Positions 1-6,957 of a stretch of DNA of 32,602 nucleotides are shown piece after piece. Under the pieces are notes generated by a model. That model had not been told where the DNA came from. It saw nothing but the letters and a program-made list of their open reading frames with translations, and searched no databases. The position numbers and the translations under genes are program-made. Location: contig NZ_JARFVC010000044.1 of assembly GCF_029193815.1 (NCBI RefSeq), forward strand, positions 1 through 32,602, in the 5' to 3' direction. This DNA comes from Cytobacillus sp. S13-E01. Its GTDB lineage: Bacteria; Bacillota; Bacilli; Bacillales; Bacillaceae_L. Within the stretch, counting starts at the first letter, position 1. Each line of letters starts with the position of its first letter.

Positions 1-36
1 TGTAACCGTCAAGTGAAAATGAACACTTTTTGCTAA

Positions 37-807
37 TTAATTTTGAACACTTTCGTTCCCAAAAATGGAAGAACGATGTTTCATTCGGTAACTTTTTTCC
101 TCTCTAAAATGAATCACTTCTGCCCGATGGATGAGTCTATCTAAAATGGCTGTTGTAATGCCAGGATCACCTAATAATTCTCCCCATTCTTGAGGCCCTT
201 TGTTCGATGTTATAATGACAGAAGATTTGTCATATAGGTCATTAATCAAATGAAAAAACAGATTGGCTTCACGAGTATCCATTGCCATATACATCAAATC
301 ATCAATAATGATTAAATGGGAGTCTCTGATACGTTTCATCCTTGTCTGTGACTTTCTTGTAAATTCCTCTGTTTTTAATGTGTGAATGAGTTCACCCATA
401 GATATAAATGACACCTTGTATCCTTGATGAATAGCTTCTATTCCTAGTGCCGTTGACAGGAGCGTCTTGCCCACCCCTGTTGGTCCTAAAAGGATAAGGT
501 TGTATAATTGATCTAGCCATGCGAACTCCTTTAATTGGTTGATTTGCTTCTTGCTTAGTGATTGCTGCTCATTCAGATTGAATGCCTCAAGTGTTTTATA
601 AAAAGGGAACCCAGCCCATTTTAGTCTCTTTTCAATTTGTTTCTCATCACGACGCTTTTGTTCGTAAGCCGTCAAGTGGTCAATAAACATTCGGTACGTC
701 CAATCCTCTGTTTCCGCTTTCGAAATCAGCTGGGGGAGGTAGGTGGCGCTTTCTGCCCACCTTAAGGAACGTAAACGGTGTTGCAGCTGTTCAATGGAAT
801 GATTCAT
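37..807 (-). CDS. istB: IS21 helper ATPase IstB
   Basis: This is the AAA+ ATPase that assembles on target DNA and activates the IstA transposase. The 256-residue protein has the family's usual length. It shows Walker A (LGPTGVGKT, residues 107-115), Walker B (LIIIDDLMY, 166-174) and the IstB N-terminal region with an RLKWAGFP-like segment. The ATG start overlaps the istA stop as ATGA, so the two genes are translationally coupled. No internal stop or frameshift is visible, so the gene appears intact. The family assignment is firm; which named IS this is was not determined. Confidence 0.93.
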   Translation of the reverse strand: MNHSIEQLQHRLRSLRWAESATYLPQLISKAETEDWTYRMFIDHLTAYEQKRRDEKQIEKRLKWAGFPFYKTLEAFNLNEQQSLSKKQINQLKEFAWLDQLYNLILLGPTGVGKTLLSTALGIEAIHQGYKVSFISMGELIHTLKTEEFTRKSQTRMKRIRDSHLIIIDDLMYMAMDTREANLFFHLINDLYDKSSVIITSNKGPQEWGELLGDPGITTAILDRLIHRAEVIHFREEKSYRMKHRSSIFGNESVQN

Positions 808-2372
808 TTGTATACACCCTCTTCCAGTAAAGCTATATATTCATTTATATCTCGAGTCTGTGGTTTTGTATTAATTACAGATTGATCGGTTGCATAGATT
901 GGTTTCAACTGTTCACCCGTTCGATCCTCTGGTTTGCTGTTTACTTGGCGTTGGCGTTTGACATGTTGGATGATATCGCTAAATTCAGTCGCACTATACA
1001 GCCCCCTGTTGACACATTCCTTTAAAGCATCACTCGCAAACTCTGGCTCAGATTGAAGCACCTTTGAGATGAGTTGAAGTTGATCACGAATATACCGCGG
1101 GTAATTACGATGGACTTGAGTTAGAAATTCAGTCGCGAGCTCCACATCCTCAAATTTCTCGGAAACACTAGTTATGAAAACAGCTATGCCTTTTGTGCGA
1201 TCCCGTGTGTGCTGGCGATCTTGAATCAGTTTACCTTTCTCGTGACTAATCTTATGGTAGGCAATTACAGGCCCTTCCTTTTCTTCTCGAACAAGTAAAT
1301 GGTTCTTATCTGTCACTTCGATATAAACTTCTTTATCTTTCTTATGGGTTCCGAGAGGAACAGAATACCGATTTGATAGGTAGAGAATAGTATTGTCCTT
1401 CCTAACGGTTCTTGTTATACTTGAATCAATACTTGAAATAGTAATTTTTGTAGTGACCGGTCTTAAGTGTTGTTTTTCAAGGTTAAACACTTCGACTGGT
1501 CTCTTTTTTGTTGTATTGTGAACTTTACCATTTCCTGTTCTTTCAAGCCATGCGATGCCCTGTTCATTCCACTGATCGATATTGTGAAAGGCACGATTCT
1601 TAGCGAAGTTTTTCTTTATAAAACCAACCACGTTCTCAATTCGCCCCTTGCTTTCAGGATCCGCCTTGCGGCAAACATGAAGGACTAATTTCCTTTCTTC
1701 ACGATAAGCTTGAAATTCACCAGTAAGAATTAGGTCTCCAGCATTCTCGCTGACTACCATAAGAGAGTCTTGATCATAAACAATTTCGTGAGGAATACCC
1801 CCAAAAAACTGAAAGGCATTTTCATGCGTTCGAATCACATCTTTCGTAGTGAAAGGCCTGTCCAACCACTCGGCATATTTATACCGGGAGTGCGAAAGTA
1901 CAAAACTAATGAAATATAATTTGACCTCTTTTCCATCTGATGTCTTTTGTATAGTTTGGCCAAAGTCTACCTGAGCTTGTTTCCCCATCGGAGGGTCTGG
2001 AACGGCTTCGTAGACACGTTTTGTTTCTGTTTTAGGAAGCGAATATTTCTCCCGTAATTCTTTAACATAACCACGTACTGTGCTCTCAGCCACCTCTATA
2101 CCCTTATATTTTTCGAATAACCAGTCATGAACTTGAGATGCAGAGAGATCAGGATGTTCACTTAGCCATGTTTGAATAACCATCTCATATGGATCAAGCT
2201 TTTTTGCTCTTGTTTTTGTTGATGCCATCCATGAACTCATTTCATCCGGCGATTTTTCTAAATATTTGTAAACGGTTGTTCTTGAAATCCCTAGCTTTTT
2301 AGCGATCCTCCTTATCTTAAACCCTTGTTGTTTTAATTGATAAATCTCCATATACACTTTCCACTTTTCCAC
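804..2372 (-). CDS. istA: IS21 transposase IstA
   Basis: This is the DDE transposase of the IS21 element. An N-terminal helix-turn-helix (KIRRIAKKLGISRTTVYKYL) is followed by a retroviral-integrase-type catalytic core beginning at QVDFGQ, with a later acidic segment around SKGRIENVVGFIKKNFA. The 522-residue length fits the family. The chosen start is a GTG with GGAGGG about 9 bases upstream. An in-frame ATG eight codons later (MEIYQLKQQ) is the start usually seen in relatives but has a poorer ribosome binding site here. The gene ends in the ATGA overlap with istB. It appears intact and is probably expressed from the region between 2372 and the right end of the element. Confidence 0.93.
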   Translation of the reverse strand: MEKWKVYMEIYQLKQQGFKIRRIAKKLGISRTTVYKYLEKSPDEMSSWMASTKTRAKKLDPYEMVIQTWLSEHPDLSASQVHDWLFEKYKGIEVAESTVRGYVKELREKYSLPKTETKRVYEAVPDPPMGKQAQVDFGQTIQKTSDGKEVKLYFISFVLSHSRYKYAEWLDRPFTTKDVIRTHENAFQFFGGIPHEIVYDQDSLMVVSENAGDLILTGEFQAYREERKLVLHVCRKADPESKGRIENVVGFIKKNFAKNRAFHNIDQWNEQGIAWLERTGNGKVHNTTKKRPVEVFNLEKQHLRPVTTKITISSIDSSITRTVRKDNTILYLSNRYSVPLGTHKKDKEVYIEVTDKNHLLVREEKEGPVIAYHKISHEKGKLIQDRQHTRDRTKGIAVFITSVSEKFEDVELATEFLTQVHRNYPRYIRDQLQLISKVLQSEPEFASDALKECVNRGLYSATEFSDIIQHVKRQRQVNSKPEDRTGEQLKPIYATDQSVINTKPQTRDINEYIALLEEGVYK

Positions 2373-2468
2373 CTTTCAGTTCCCTCCACTTGTGATGATA
2401 ATTCTGATAATCTATCACATTATACAATGTTTGGAGAAAAATTTTTAATAGTATAGGGGGAGGTCGCC

Positions 2469-2517
2469 GCATTGAAAGTGGTGCCGCCCCTCCCCGGGGC
2501 GGCACCACTTTCAATGC
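2469..2517. repeat. 22-bp perfect inverted repeat inside IS21 end
   Basis: Two 22-base arms (2469-2490 and 2496-2517) are exact reverse complements around the loop TCCCC. The arms are GC-rich (core GGTGCCGCCCC) in an AT-rich setting. They lie between the istA start and the right end of the element. There is no T-run on either side, so this does not look like an ordinary intrinsic terminator. It could block read-through transcription or translation into istA, or be a protein site. Confidence 0.85.
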
Positions 2518-2594
2518 CAAAACCCCAAGTACAGTTGGTAAAAAAGTGTTCATTATTATCTATCAAAAACTGTCTACTTTAGTTTAGCAGTTAC

Positions 2595-2617
2595 AAGGGA
2601 CCAATGGTCCTTTTTTT
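2595..2617 (+). terminator. Intrinsic terminator outside IS21
   Basis: GGACCA and TGGTCC form a short stem with extra A-T pairs, followed by seven T residues. It lies just right of the IS and points rightward. The gene it served is not visible and was presumably separated from it by the IS insertion. Confidence 0.55.
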
Positions 2618-2641
2618 ATTGGGGTAAATTGTCACATTTCG

Positions 2642-2692
2642 TTGTTTAACGGCAGATAATTTGGTATAATATTCATATAATGGCAGATAATT
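2642..2692 (+). promoter_or_regulatory. Promoter with direct-repeat operator
   Basis: TTGTTT (2642-2647), a 17-base spacer and TATAAT (2665-2670) form a credible sigma-A promoter for the small-gene module that follows. The 11-mer GGCAGATAATT occurs at 2651-2661, within the spacer, and again at 2682-2692, just past the predicted start. The period is 31 bases, about three helical turns, as expected for a repressor binding two same-face sites. The HTH protein at 4376-4792 is a possible regulator; that link is inference. Confidence 0.5.
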
Positions 2693-2729
2693 CTTGCTGT
2701 TTATTTACGAACAGAAAGGAGGAATTACA

Positions 2730-2870
2730 TTGAGAAAAATTCTAAAAAAATCTTTTCAGGAAATGATTAATCTGAACAGAGAAGAAATGTTAAAAGATAG
2801 TCAAGAGTTGGAGAAAATTGAAAATAAAATTGAAGAGAGATTGTTAGCTCGAACAATTATAAAAAAATGA
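2730..2870 (+). CDS. Small Spo0E-like peptide
   Basis: This 46-residue ORF starts at TTG, 7 bases after AAAGGAGG, which is an excellent ribosome binding site. The peptide carries SQELEKIENKI preceded by a helix-forming segment. That resembles the Spo0E family, small helical phosphatases of Spo0A~P with an SQELD signature. Here the signature reads SQELE, with Glu instead of Asp, and the helix-helix spacing is shorter than usual, so phosphatase activity is uncertain. It would lie first in a transcript with the zinc-ribbon gene that starts 6 bases after its stop. If the resemblance is superficial, this is an unassigned small helical protein. Confidence 0.45.
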   Translation: MRKILKKSFQEMINLNREEMLKDSQELEKIENKIEERLLARTIIKK

Positions 2871-2876
2871 GGTGGA

Positions 2877-3143
2877 ATGATGGAATCAAATTGTCCTAAA
2901 TGTAAAGTAGGAGTTTTAGAACCTCTTTGGATATTAAGTCCTGAACATGGTTTTGTAGATTCAGAGAGTTATAGACTTCGAGAGGAAGAACATAAAGAAG
3001 GAATAGTAACCTATGTATGTAGTAAAGATGAATGTGGTTTTACAGAATTAAGGGCAACTCCTGGTACATTATCCTCGGCTAAAAGAAAAATGCGACAGCT
3101 TAATCATAAAGATAAAGCTTTAACAGGAAGTTACCCAACATAA
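2877..3143 (+). CDS. Small zinc-ribbon protein, unknown function
   Basis: The 88-residue protein has two Cys pairs: CPKC at residues 6-9 and CSKDEC at about 48-53. This is the layout of a zinc ribbon. No enzymatic motif is visible. A double ATG start follows GAGGTGG closely, and the gene begins 6 bases after the Spo0E-like ORF, so the two are probably cotranscribed. The C-terminal half is rich in Lys, Arg and Ser (SSAKRKMRQLNHKDK), which would suit nucleic acid contact, but I do not recognise the family. The small zinc-ribbon genes at 28661-29198 are similar in style but not obviously homologous. Confidence 0.65.
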   Translation: MMESNCPKCKVGVLEPLWILSPEHGFVDSESYRLREEEHKEGIVTYVCSKDECGFTELRATPGTLSSAKRKMRQLNHKDKALTGSYPT

Positions 3144-3201
3144 GATTATCATAAAATTAATGAATATAGAAAGATGAAATTGTAGGATTGGGGTATTTGG
3201 A

Positions 3202-4041
3202 ATGAATGACTTCGCAGATTGGTTACAAAATGAGGGGAAGCAGCCTAATACTGTTAAAAGATATAAAATTGTAGCAAACGAATTTACCAATTGGATAGAG
3301 AAGAAAAATAAAATACCATTTAATCCTACTATAATTACGACTAAAGAAGTTTTAGAATGGGTTGCTTTCCTTAGTAAAAACAATAAGGAGTCAACTATAA
3401 AAAATAAAGTTATATGTATAAGATCCTATTTGAAATACCTAAATGAAGTAGAGGGAAGAGAACTTAGAATTGATGAAATATACTTCACTTCAGATACAAA
3501 AGTAAACACTCTTCATTTTCTAAATGAAAAAGATAAATCTTTATTGCTCAAATTTATTAATGATAAATCCTCTTTCCAAAAAAACCATTGGCTTTTTTAT
3601 AGAAATAAAGCAATTATCACGATTATGTTGTATGGAGGATTAAGAGCAAGTGAGGTTATAAACTTAAGAGTTTCAGATATTAATAAAGGATCTATAAGAG
3701 TAAGAGAAAACTACGGAATAAAAGAGAGAAGTGTATCTGTAAATCAAGAAATGAAACAACATATAACTGAATGGATAACTGAACGAGCTAAAAGAAATAG
3801 TCTTACCGATAGACTTTTTACTTCAAAAAAGAATGTACCCTTAACCTACTCAGGTATAAGACATTTATTTGATGCCATTTCCAAACAGATTGGAATAGAG
3901 TGTTTAACTTCACAGACTCTAAGACATACATTTTGTAAGGTGTTAATAGAATTGGGTTATTCCATAGAAGAAGTAGCAAAACTTGCAGGACATTCAGATT
4001 TATCAATAACGAGGCGATATGAAGAAGAACTAAAAAACTAG
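3202..4041 (+). CDS. Tyrosine recombinase/integrase
   Basis: This 279-residue site-specific recombinase has an N-terminal SAM-like core-binding domain (about 1-95) and a C-terminal catalytic domain. The catalytic set is mostly visible: Arg in GGLRASE (about 147), Arg in TLRHTF (about 240), His in LAGHSD (about 263) and the nucleophile Tyr in TRRYEE (273). The His that normally sits two residues before LRH is Gln (SQTLRH), a tolerated but notable substitution. The length fits XerC/D-like and plasmid or ICE integrases. The codons are very AT-rich, like the neighbours. It may be a resolvase or integrase of the replicon or element that also carried the truncated topoisomerase. No att site was identified. 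Confidence 0.88.
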   Translation: MNDFADWLQNEGKQPNTVKRYKIVANEFTNWIEKKNKIPFNPTIITTKEVLEWVAFLSKNNKESTIKNKVICIRSYLKYLNEVEGRELRIDEIYFTSDTKVNTLHFLNEKDKSLLLKFINDKSSFQKNHWLFYRNKAIITIMLYGGLRASEVINLRVSDINKGSIRVRENYGIKERSVSVNQEMKQHITEWITERAKRNSLTDRLFTSKKNVPLTYSGIRHLFDAISKQIGIECLTSQTLRHTFCKVLIELGYSIEEVAKLAGHSDLSITRRYEEELKN

Positions 4042-4056
4042 ATGTAAGGGGAGGGA

Positions 4057-4356
4057 GTGCTAATTAATCAGGAATTAATTGTTAAAAAGAAGAAGGGAAA
4101 ACTGATTGAGCAAATTCTAAACCATCAAGTTTCAGGAGAAGCCTATATTAAACCACCATCTAGACAGTGGAAAGAAATTACTCTTCGGAATTTCAATAAG
4201 GTTCATAGAGGGGAATTATCTATTGAACAACTATATACATTACTTCTTAATAATAAGGTGGAGTTTTATCAGGATTTTAGTTTAGTCCAATATCCTCTAA
4301 AGGAAATGCTAGTGTACATCGGAAAGGTGAGTAATAAAGAAATAGAATTTAACTAG
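4057..4356 (+). CDS. Hypothetical protein
   Basis: This is a 99-residue ORF starting at GTG directly after GGGGAGGG (spacing is short, about 2-4 bases). It lies 15 bases after the recombinase stop, so it is probably in the same transcript. The N-terminus is Lys-rich (LIVKKKKGKLIEQ) and the rest is a mixed helix/strand sequence with no Cys pairs, membrane segment or recognisable motif. I do not recognise it. Position and tight packing with its neighbours are the main support that it is real. Confidence 0.5.
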   Translation: MLINQELIVKKKKGKLIEQILNHQVSGEAYIKPPSRQWKEITLRNFNKVHRGELSIEQLYTLLLNNKVEFYQDFSLVQYPLKEMLVYIGKVSNKEIEFN

Positions 4357-4375
4357 GCAGAAGGGATGAACGTAA

Positions 4376-4792
4376 TTGTCTTTACGAGAAATACTTAATT
4401 CTAACAATAACGGTAAGTCAACTTACTATGACATAGTTAAAGAAATAGATCAGTTAACATTAGATTTAGCTATAATGATTGATTTGACAAAAGAACATTC
4501 ACATGAACGGACTGTAGGTGAAGTTTTAAAATCAATAACTTATAAGATTCAGCAGAAAGAAGCTGAATTCAATTGTTTGATTAATAGTAAGATAGATAGA
4601 AAATTAAAACATTCTGTTCAACAGAAAATGTTAGAAAATGATCTAACCTATAAAAAGCTAGGTAACATTTTTGGGATATCAGGAAAAGAAATTAAAAGCG
4701 CAATAGATGGTTCAAGCCCAGATGCTTTGATAATTTTCTCTGAGATATGTAAGTATCTTGGTCTAAAGGAAGATGTGTCTAGTTGTATTTAA
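4376..4792 (+). CDS. Putative XRE-like HTH protein
   Basis: The 138-residue protein starts at TTG about 9 bases after GAAGGG; an upstream ATG at 4366 is in another frame and closes quickly. The C-terminal part (about 88-132) reads LTYKKLGNIFGISGKEIKSA followed by an ISEICKYLGL-like helix, which is the pattern of a Cro/C1-type helix-turn-helix. The N-terminal half is helical and charged and may oligomerise. It lies in the recombinase transcript and is followed by a strong terminator. A role as the module's repressor, acting on the repeats at 2651-2692, is possible but unproven. Confidence 0.5.
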   Translation: MSLREILNSNNNGKSTYYDIVKEIDQLTLDLAIMIDLTKEHSHERTVGEVLKSITYKIQQKEAEFNCLINSKIDRKLKHSVQQKMLENDLTYKKLGNIFGISGKEIKSAIDGSSPDALIIFSEICKYLGLKEDVSSCI

Positions 4793-4801
4793 AATCACAT
4801 T

Positions 4802-4830
4802 AAAGAGGAATTTTAGAAATTCCTCTTTTT
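4802..4830 (+). terminator. Strong intrinsic terminator
   Basis: Twelve-base arms AAAGAGGAATTT and AAATTCCTCTTT flank the loop TAG and run into a T-tract. It closes the 2642-4792 transcript just before the topoisomerase gene. Confidence 0.85.
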
Positions 4831-4845
4831 AAATGGAGGTTAGTT

Positions 4846-5856
4846 ATGGGAAAGTCTCTAATAATAGCCGAAAAACCTAATGTTGCAAAGCAATTATTAC
4901 AATCTCCAAGGTTTAGAGGAGTTAAATTCCATAAAGGTACTATGCCCTATTATGGTTTTTTTGAAAATGAAAATTATATATTAACATGGGGAAGAGGGCA
5001 TGTTTTCGAAGTACTTACACCAGGAGAGCATAATGAGGAATTAAAAGTTTTCAGGATTGATAACCTACCCATAATTTTACCTGTTAAGTATAAAGCTATT
5101 AAGGATTCAAAAGAACAAGTTGATATTATTATGAAGTTAATAAACAGGAATGATGTAAATAAAATAATTAATGCTTGTGATAACGATAAAGAAGGTGAAC
5201 TAATTTTTCGTGAGATCTATGAAGAATCTAAAACAAATAAACCTATGTATAGAATCTGGTTATCGAACTATGAAATTGGTGAAGTAGAAGCAGCTTTTAA
5301 CAGATTATTAGAGGGGAAAGACTTTGACAGCTTGGCTAATTCTGCAAGAGCAAGGCAATATTTAGACCATTTATTAGGTGATACGGTAACTAGAGCAAGT
5401 ACAGTAAAATTAGCTCAAAATAAATTTTTACTTTCAGGTGGACGTGTGCAGCTATGTTTATTAAATGAGATCCGGAAACGTGAATTAGAAGTAGATAATT
5501 TCATCCCAAAAACATTTTATAACCTGTACACTGATACAGGCTTTTTAGCAGAGTTTATACATGAGGAAGAATACATAACTAATCCTACATTTATAAAAGA
5601 ACTGGCTGGAAAGTTAAAAGGGGAAAAATTAGAGGTTAAAGAGTTTATCGAAAAAGAATCTAAAAGAAATCCATATAACTTATTTAATGCTACAGACTTT
5701 TTAAAAGCATGTATTCATAAATTATCTTTGAAAGCTCCACAAGCTAAAAAAATCCTACAAAAACTGTATGAAGAGGGTTTTGTGAGTTATCCAAGGTCAT
5801 TATCTAAAAAATATTACATGGACATAACTGAATGCTATACGAAAGTAACGAACTAA
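4846..5856 (+). pseudogene. topB: Truncated DNA topoisomerase III (type IA)
   Basis: Type IA topoisomerases pass single strands through a transient break and help decatenate plasmids. The N-terminal 336 residues are present: MGKSLIIAEKPNVAKQ start, TOPRIM motif CDNDKEGELIFREIYEE (about 110-126), HLLGDTVTRA, and the catalytic tyrosine in GFVSYPRSLS (Tyr315). TopB is normally about 700 residues or more, so roughly half is missing, including most of the strand-gate and C-terminal DNA-binding parts. The match fades after SLSKKYYMD. The start has a good GGAGG. A Tn3-like end sequence begins about 115 bp downstream, consistent with truncation by insertion and deletion. Probably non-functional. Confidence 0.85.
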
Positions 5857-6038
5857 GGTAAGAAAAAGGGTGGGCATAATTCCCTGCTGGGCATAATGGA
5901 GTATTGTGCAAAGTCTGTTATGAAGGCAAGCAAGTTAGAAATCCTTGAATATGAAGGGTTTTATAGTACGGGGTCCAGCTGACAAAACGCGGATTTTATA
6001 CGTTATCAAGACCTAATTCATAAAAAGTCATATAAAAT
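5857..6038. other. Intergenic relic after truncated topB
   Basis: No complete gene is visible. GGGCATAAT occurs twice, at about 5873 and 5888. Reading through the topB stop gives another open stretch to about 5983 without resemblance to topoisomerase. From 5970 there is a Tn3-like end (GGGGTCC, then TGACAAAACGCGGAT, then TTATAC), also found at 21426-21469 in the same orientation. Confidence 0.5.
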
Positions 6039-6082
6039 AGAGGTTGATATATATTAGTCATGACTAATATATATCAACCTCT
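6039..6082. repeat. 44-bp perfect palindrome without loop
   Basis: Bases 6039-6060 and 6061-6082 are exact reverse complements with no spacer; the centre is TCATGA and the flanks are AGAGGTTGATATA-type. It directly abuts the inverted repeat that begins at 6082. It has no T-run characteristic of a terminator. It could be a cruciform, a dimer operator or a transposition product. Confidence 0.9.
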
Positions 6083-6102
6083 TAGGGGTACGGAAACGAT
6101 TC

Positions 6103-6275
6103 GAAGAATGAGGGGTCACTGTGAAAAACATAACCATAAATCAAAAAATAGATGTTAAATGACCATAAATTGTAACAAGTTGAACCCCTTTAGCGCTCAA
6201 GTGGGGTGAGATAACTAGAAATGTATAGAGTATTTATTATAATTAGATTATTAATTTAGATAGGCATGCTCAAAC
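6103..6275. other. Non-coding left part of the cassette
   Basis: No gene is seen. It contains AACCCCTTTAGCGCTCAAGTG followed by GGGT, an imperfect palindrome at about 6183-6208 around AGCGCT, and AT-rich DNA leading to the promoter at 6276. Confidence 0.4.
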
Positions 6276-6304
6276 TTGACACCAAGTAAATATATATACT
6301 ATGT
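6276..6304 (+). promoter_or_regulatory. Promoter of Cys-rich gene
   Basis: A perfect TTGACA at 6276-6281 is followed by a TA-rich stretch with possible -10 boxes at 6297-6302 (TACTAT, 15-base spacer) or 6299-6304 (17-base spacer). No clear metal-regulator operator is seen. The -10 is the weak part, so activation by a DNA-distorting regulator is possible. Confidence 0.5.
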
Positions 6305-6328
6305 ATGGTTATCTTATGGAGGTGTATT

Positions 6329-6508
6329 ATGCATAAATGTCATTGCTGCCAAGGAGCAGGATGTTGTCGTTATTGTGGTGGTGCTGGTATGTGCTGTTGT
6401 TGTAGTGGGAGAGGATGTCATCATTGTCAGGGAAGTGGATGTTGCCCGTGTTGTCACGGTGGCAAAAGATGTGGTTGTTGTGGTGGATCAGGTGTTCAAC
6501 CAATGTAA
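6329..6508 (+). CDS. 59-residue Cys/Gly-rich repeat protein, putative metal-binding
   Basis: The start ATG follows GGAGGTGTATT. The protein has 19 Cys and 15 Gly in 59 residues, arranged as six tandem units of the form CxxCxGxG, with first cysteines at residues 4, 13, 22, 30, 39 and 48. CxxCxGxG is the zinc-binding repeat of DnaJ/Hsp40, which normally has four copies inserted in a larger chaperone; here the repeats are the whole protein, and the fifth reads HGGK at the end. His residues add possible ligands. There is no signal peptide, so it should be cytosolic. With a Csp3-type copper protein 450 bp away and Cd and Hg resistance in the window, a metallothionein-like buffer is the best inference. 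A small redox or zinc-finger partner protein is the alternative. Confidence 0.75.
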   Translation: MHKCHCCQGAGCCRYCGGAGMCCCCSGRGCHHCQGSGCCPCCHGGKRCGCCGGSGVQPM

Positions 6509-6528
6509 AGCTTACTAATTCTATTAAG

Positions 6529-6562
6529 ACGGGAGATTATTATCTAAGCTCTCGTTTTTTAT
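6529..6562 (+). terminator. Terminator of Cys-rich gene
   Basis: ACGGGAG pairs with CTCTCGT (one G-U pair) and is followed by six T residues, 20 bases after the stop codon. Confidence 0.75.
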
Positions 6563-6902
6563 GTTTGTAGTGTTAGAAGTTATAAAAATGTTTTTTATCA
6601 AGGTTTATATATCAATAGGGTAGCAATTTATTGATTTTAAAGACTTTAAAGTTTCTCAAATACACTTATCAAAATTGATTAAATGGTATTTACTCCTATA
6701 GTTGCCCCTAAAACCCAGAATCGTTCCGTCCCCCTAATAGCAAAACGAGGAAAGTATACTAAGCAAATTTTCATAAAAAGTAGTAATTAGCACTGTAAAA
6801 CTTTTCTCTTGTATTTTTATTTTCTTTATTTGGGAGTTGGCACGTAGTATAGAATATATCTATTTTTAAACGCAATGGAATTCGTCATAACTAACGCATG
6901 AT
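6563..6902. other. Non-coding stretch
   Basis: AT-rich sequence without a convincing ORF. It contains the right inverted repeat of the cassette (about 6700-6737). Nothing else is recognised. Confidence 0.5.
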
Positions 6903-6935
6903 AAATGGAGCTGACTCTTTTGGTTAGCTCCATTT
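6903..6935 (-). terminator. Hairpin after the Csp3 gene
   Basis: AAATGGAGCT and AGCTCCATTT form a 10-bp stem 23 bases beyond the Csp3 stop on the minus strand. The T-tail is short, so termination may be moderate; on the plus strand a T-rich stretch follows a little further on. Confidence 0.5.
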
Positions 6936-6957
6936 AACCATATTTTTATTTTAGATA

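Larger units (their letters stand above)
1..2575 (-). mobile_element. IS21-family insertion sequence
   Basis: The element consists of istA and istB, overlapping by 4 bp on the minus strand, between related ends. A 27-bp block at 27-53 matches the reverse complement of 2543-2569 at 22 of 27 positions, and the left end has another GAACACTTT copy at 21-29. Multiple subterminal repeats of this kind are usual in IS21 ends. The left end begins TGTAACCG at base 1, so it may coincide with the start of the window. The exact right end is uncertain (about 2560-2585). No target duplication can be checked because the left flank is outside the window. Confidence 0.85.
6082..6737. mobile_element. Inverted-repeat-bounded cassette with Cys-rich gene
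   Basis: The 21 bases at 6082-6102 (TTAGGGGTACGG then AAACGATTC) match the reverse complement of 6718-6737 with one substitution and one single-base gap. A second block, AGGGGTCACT at about 6111 versus AGGGGCAACT in the reverse complement at about 6700-6709, extends the repeats to about 38-39 bp each. The 656-bp unit contains only the Cys-rich gene with its promoter and terminator. No target duplication was found. It may be a miniature element mobilised in trans, or chance capture between repeats. Confidence 0.4.

Noticed and set aside
6276-6518. 80-residue Val-rich frame overlapping the Cys-rich gene
   Set aside because: It starts within the promoter, and the Cys-rich frame at 6329 has the ribosome binding site and repeat logic; the Val pattern is the shifted reading of Cys/Gly codons.
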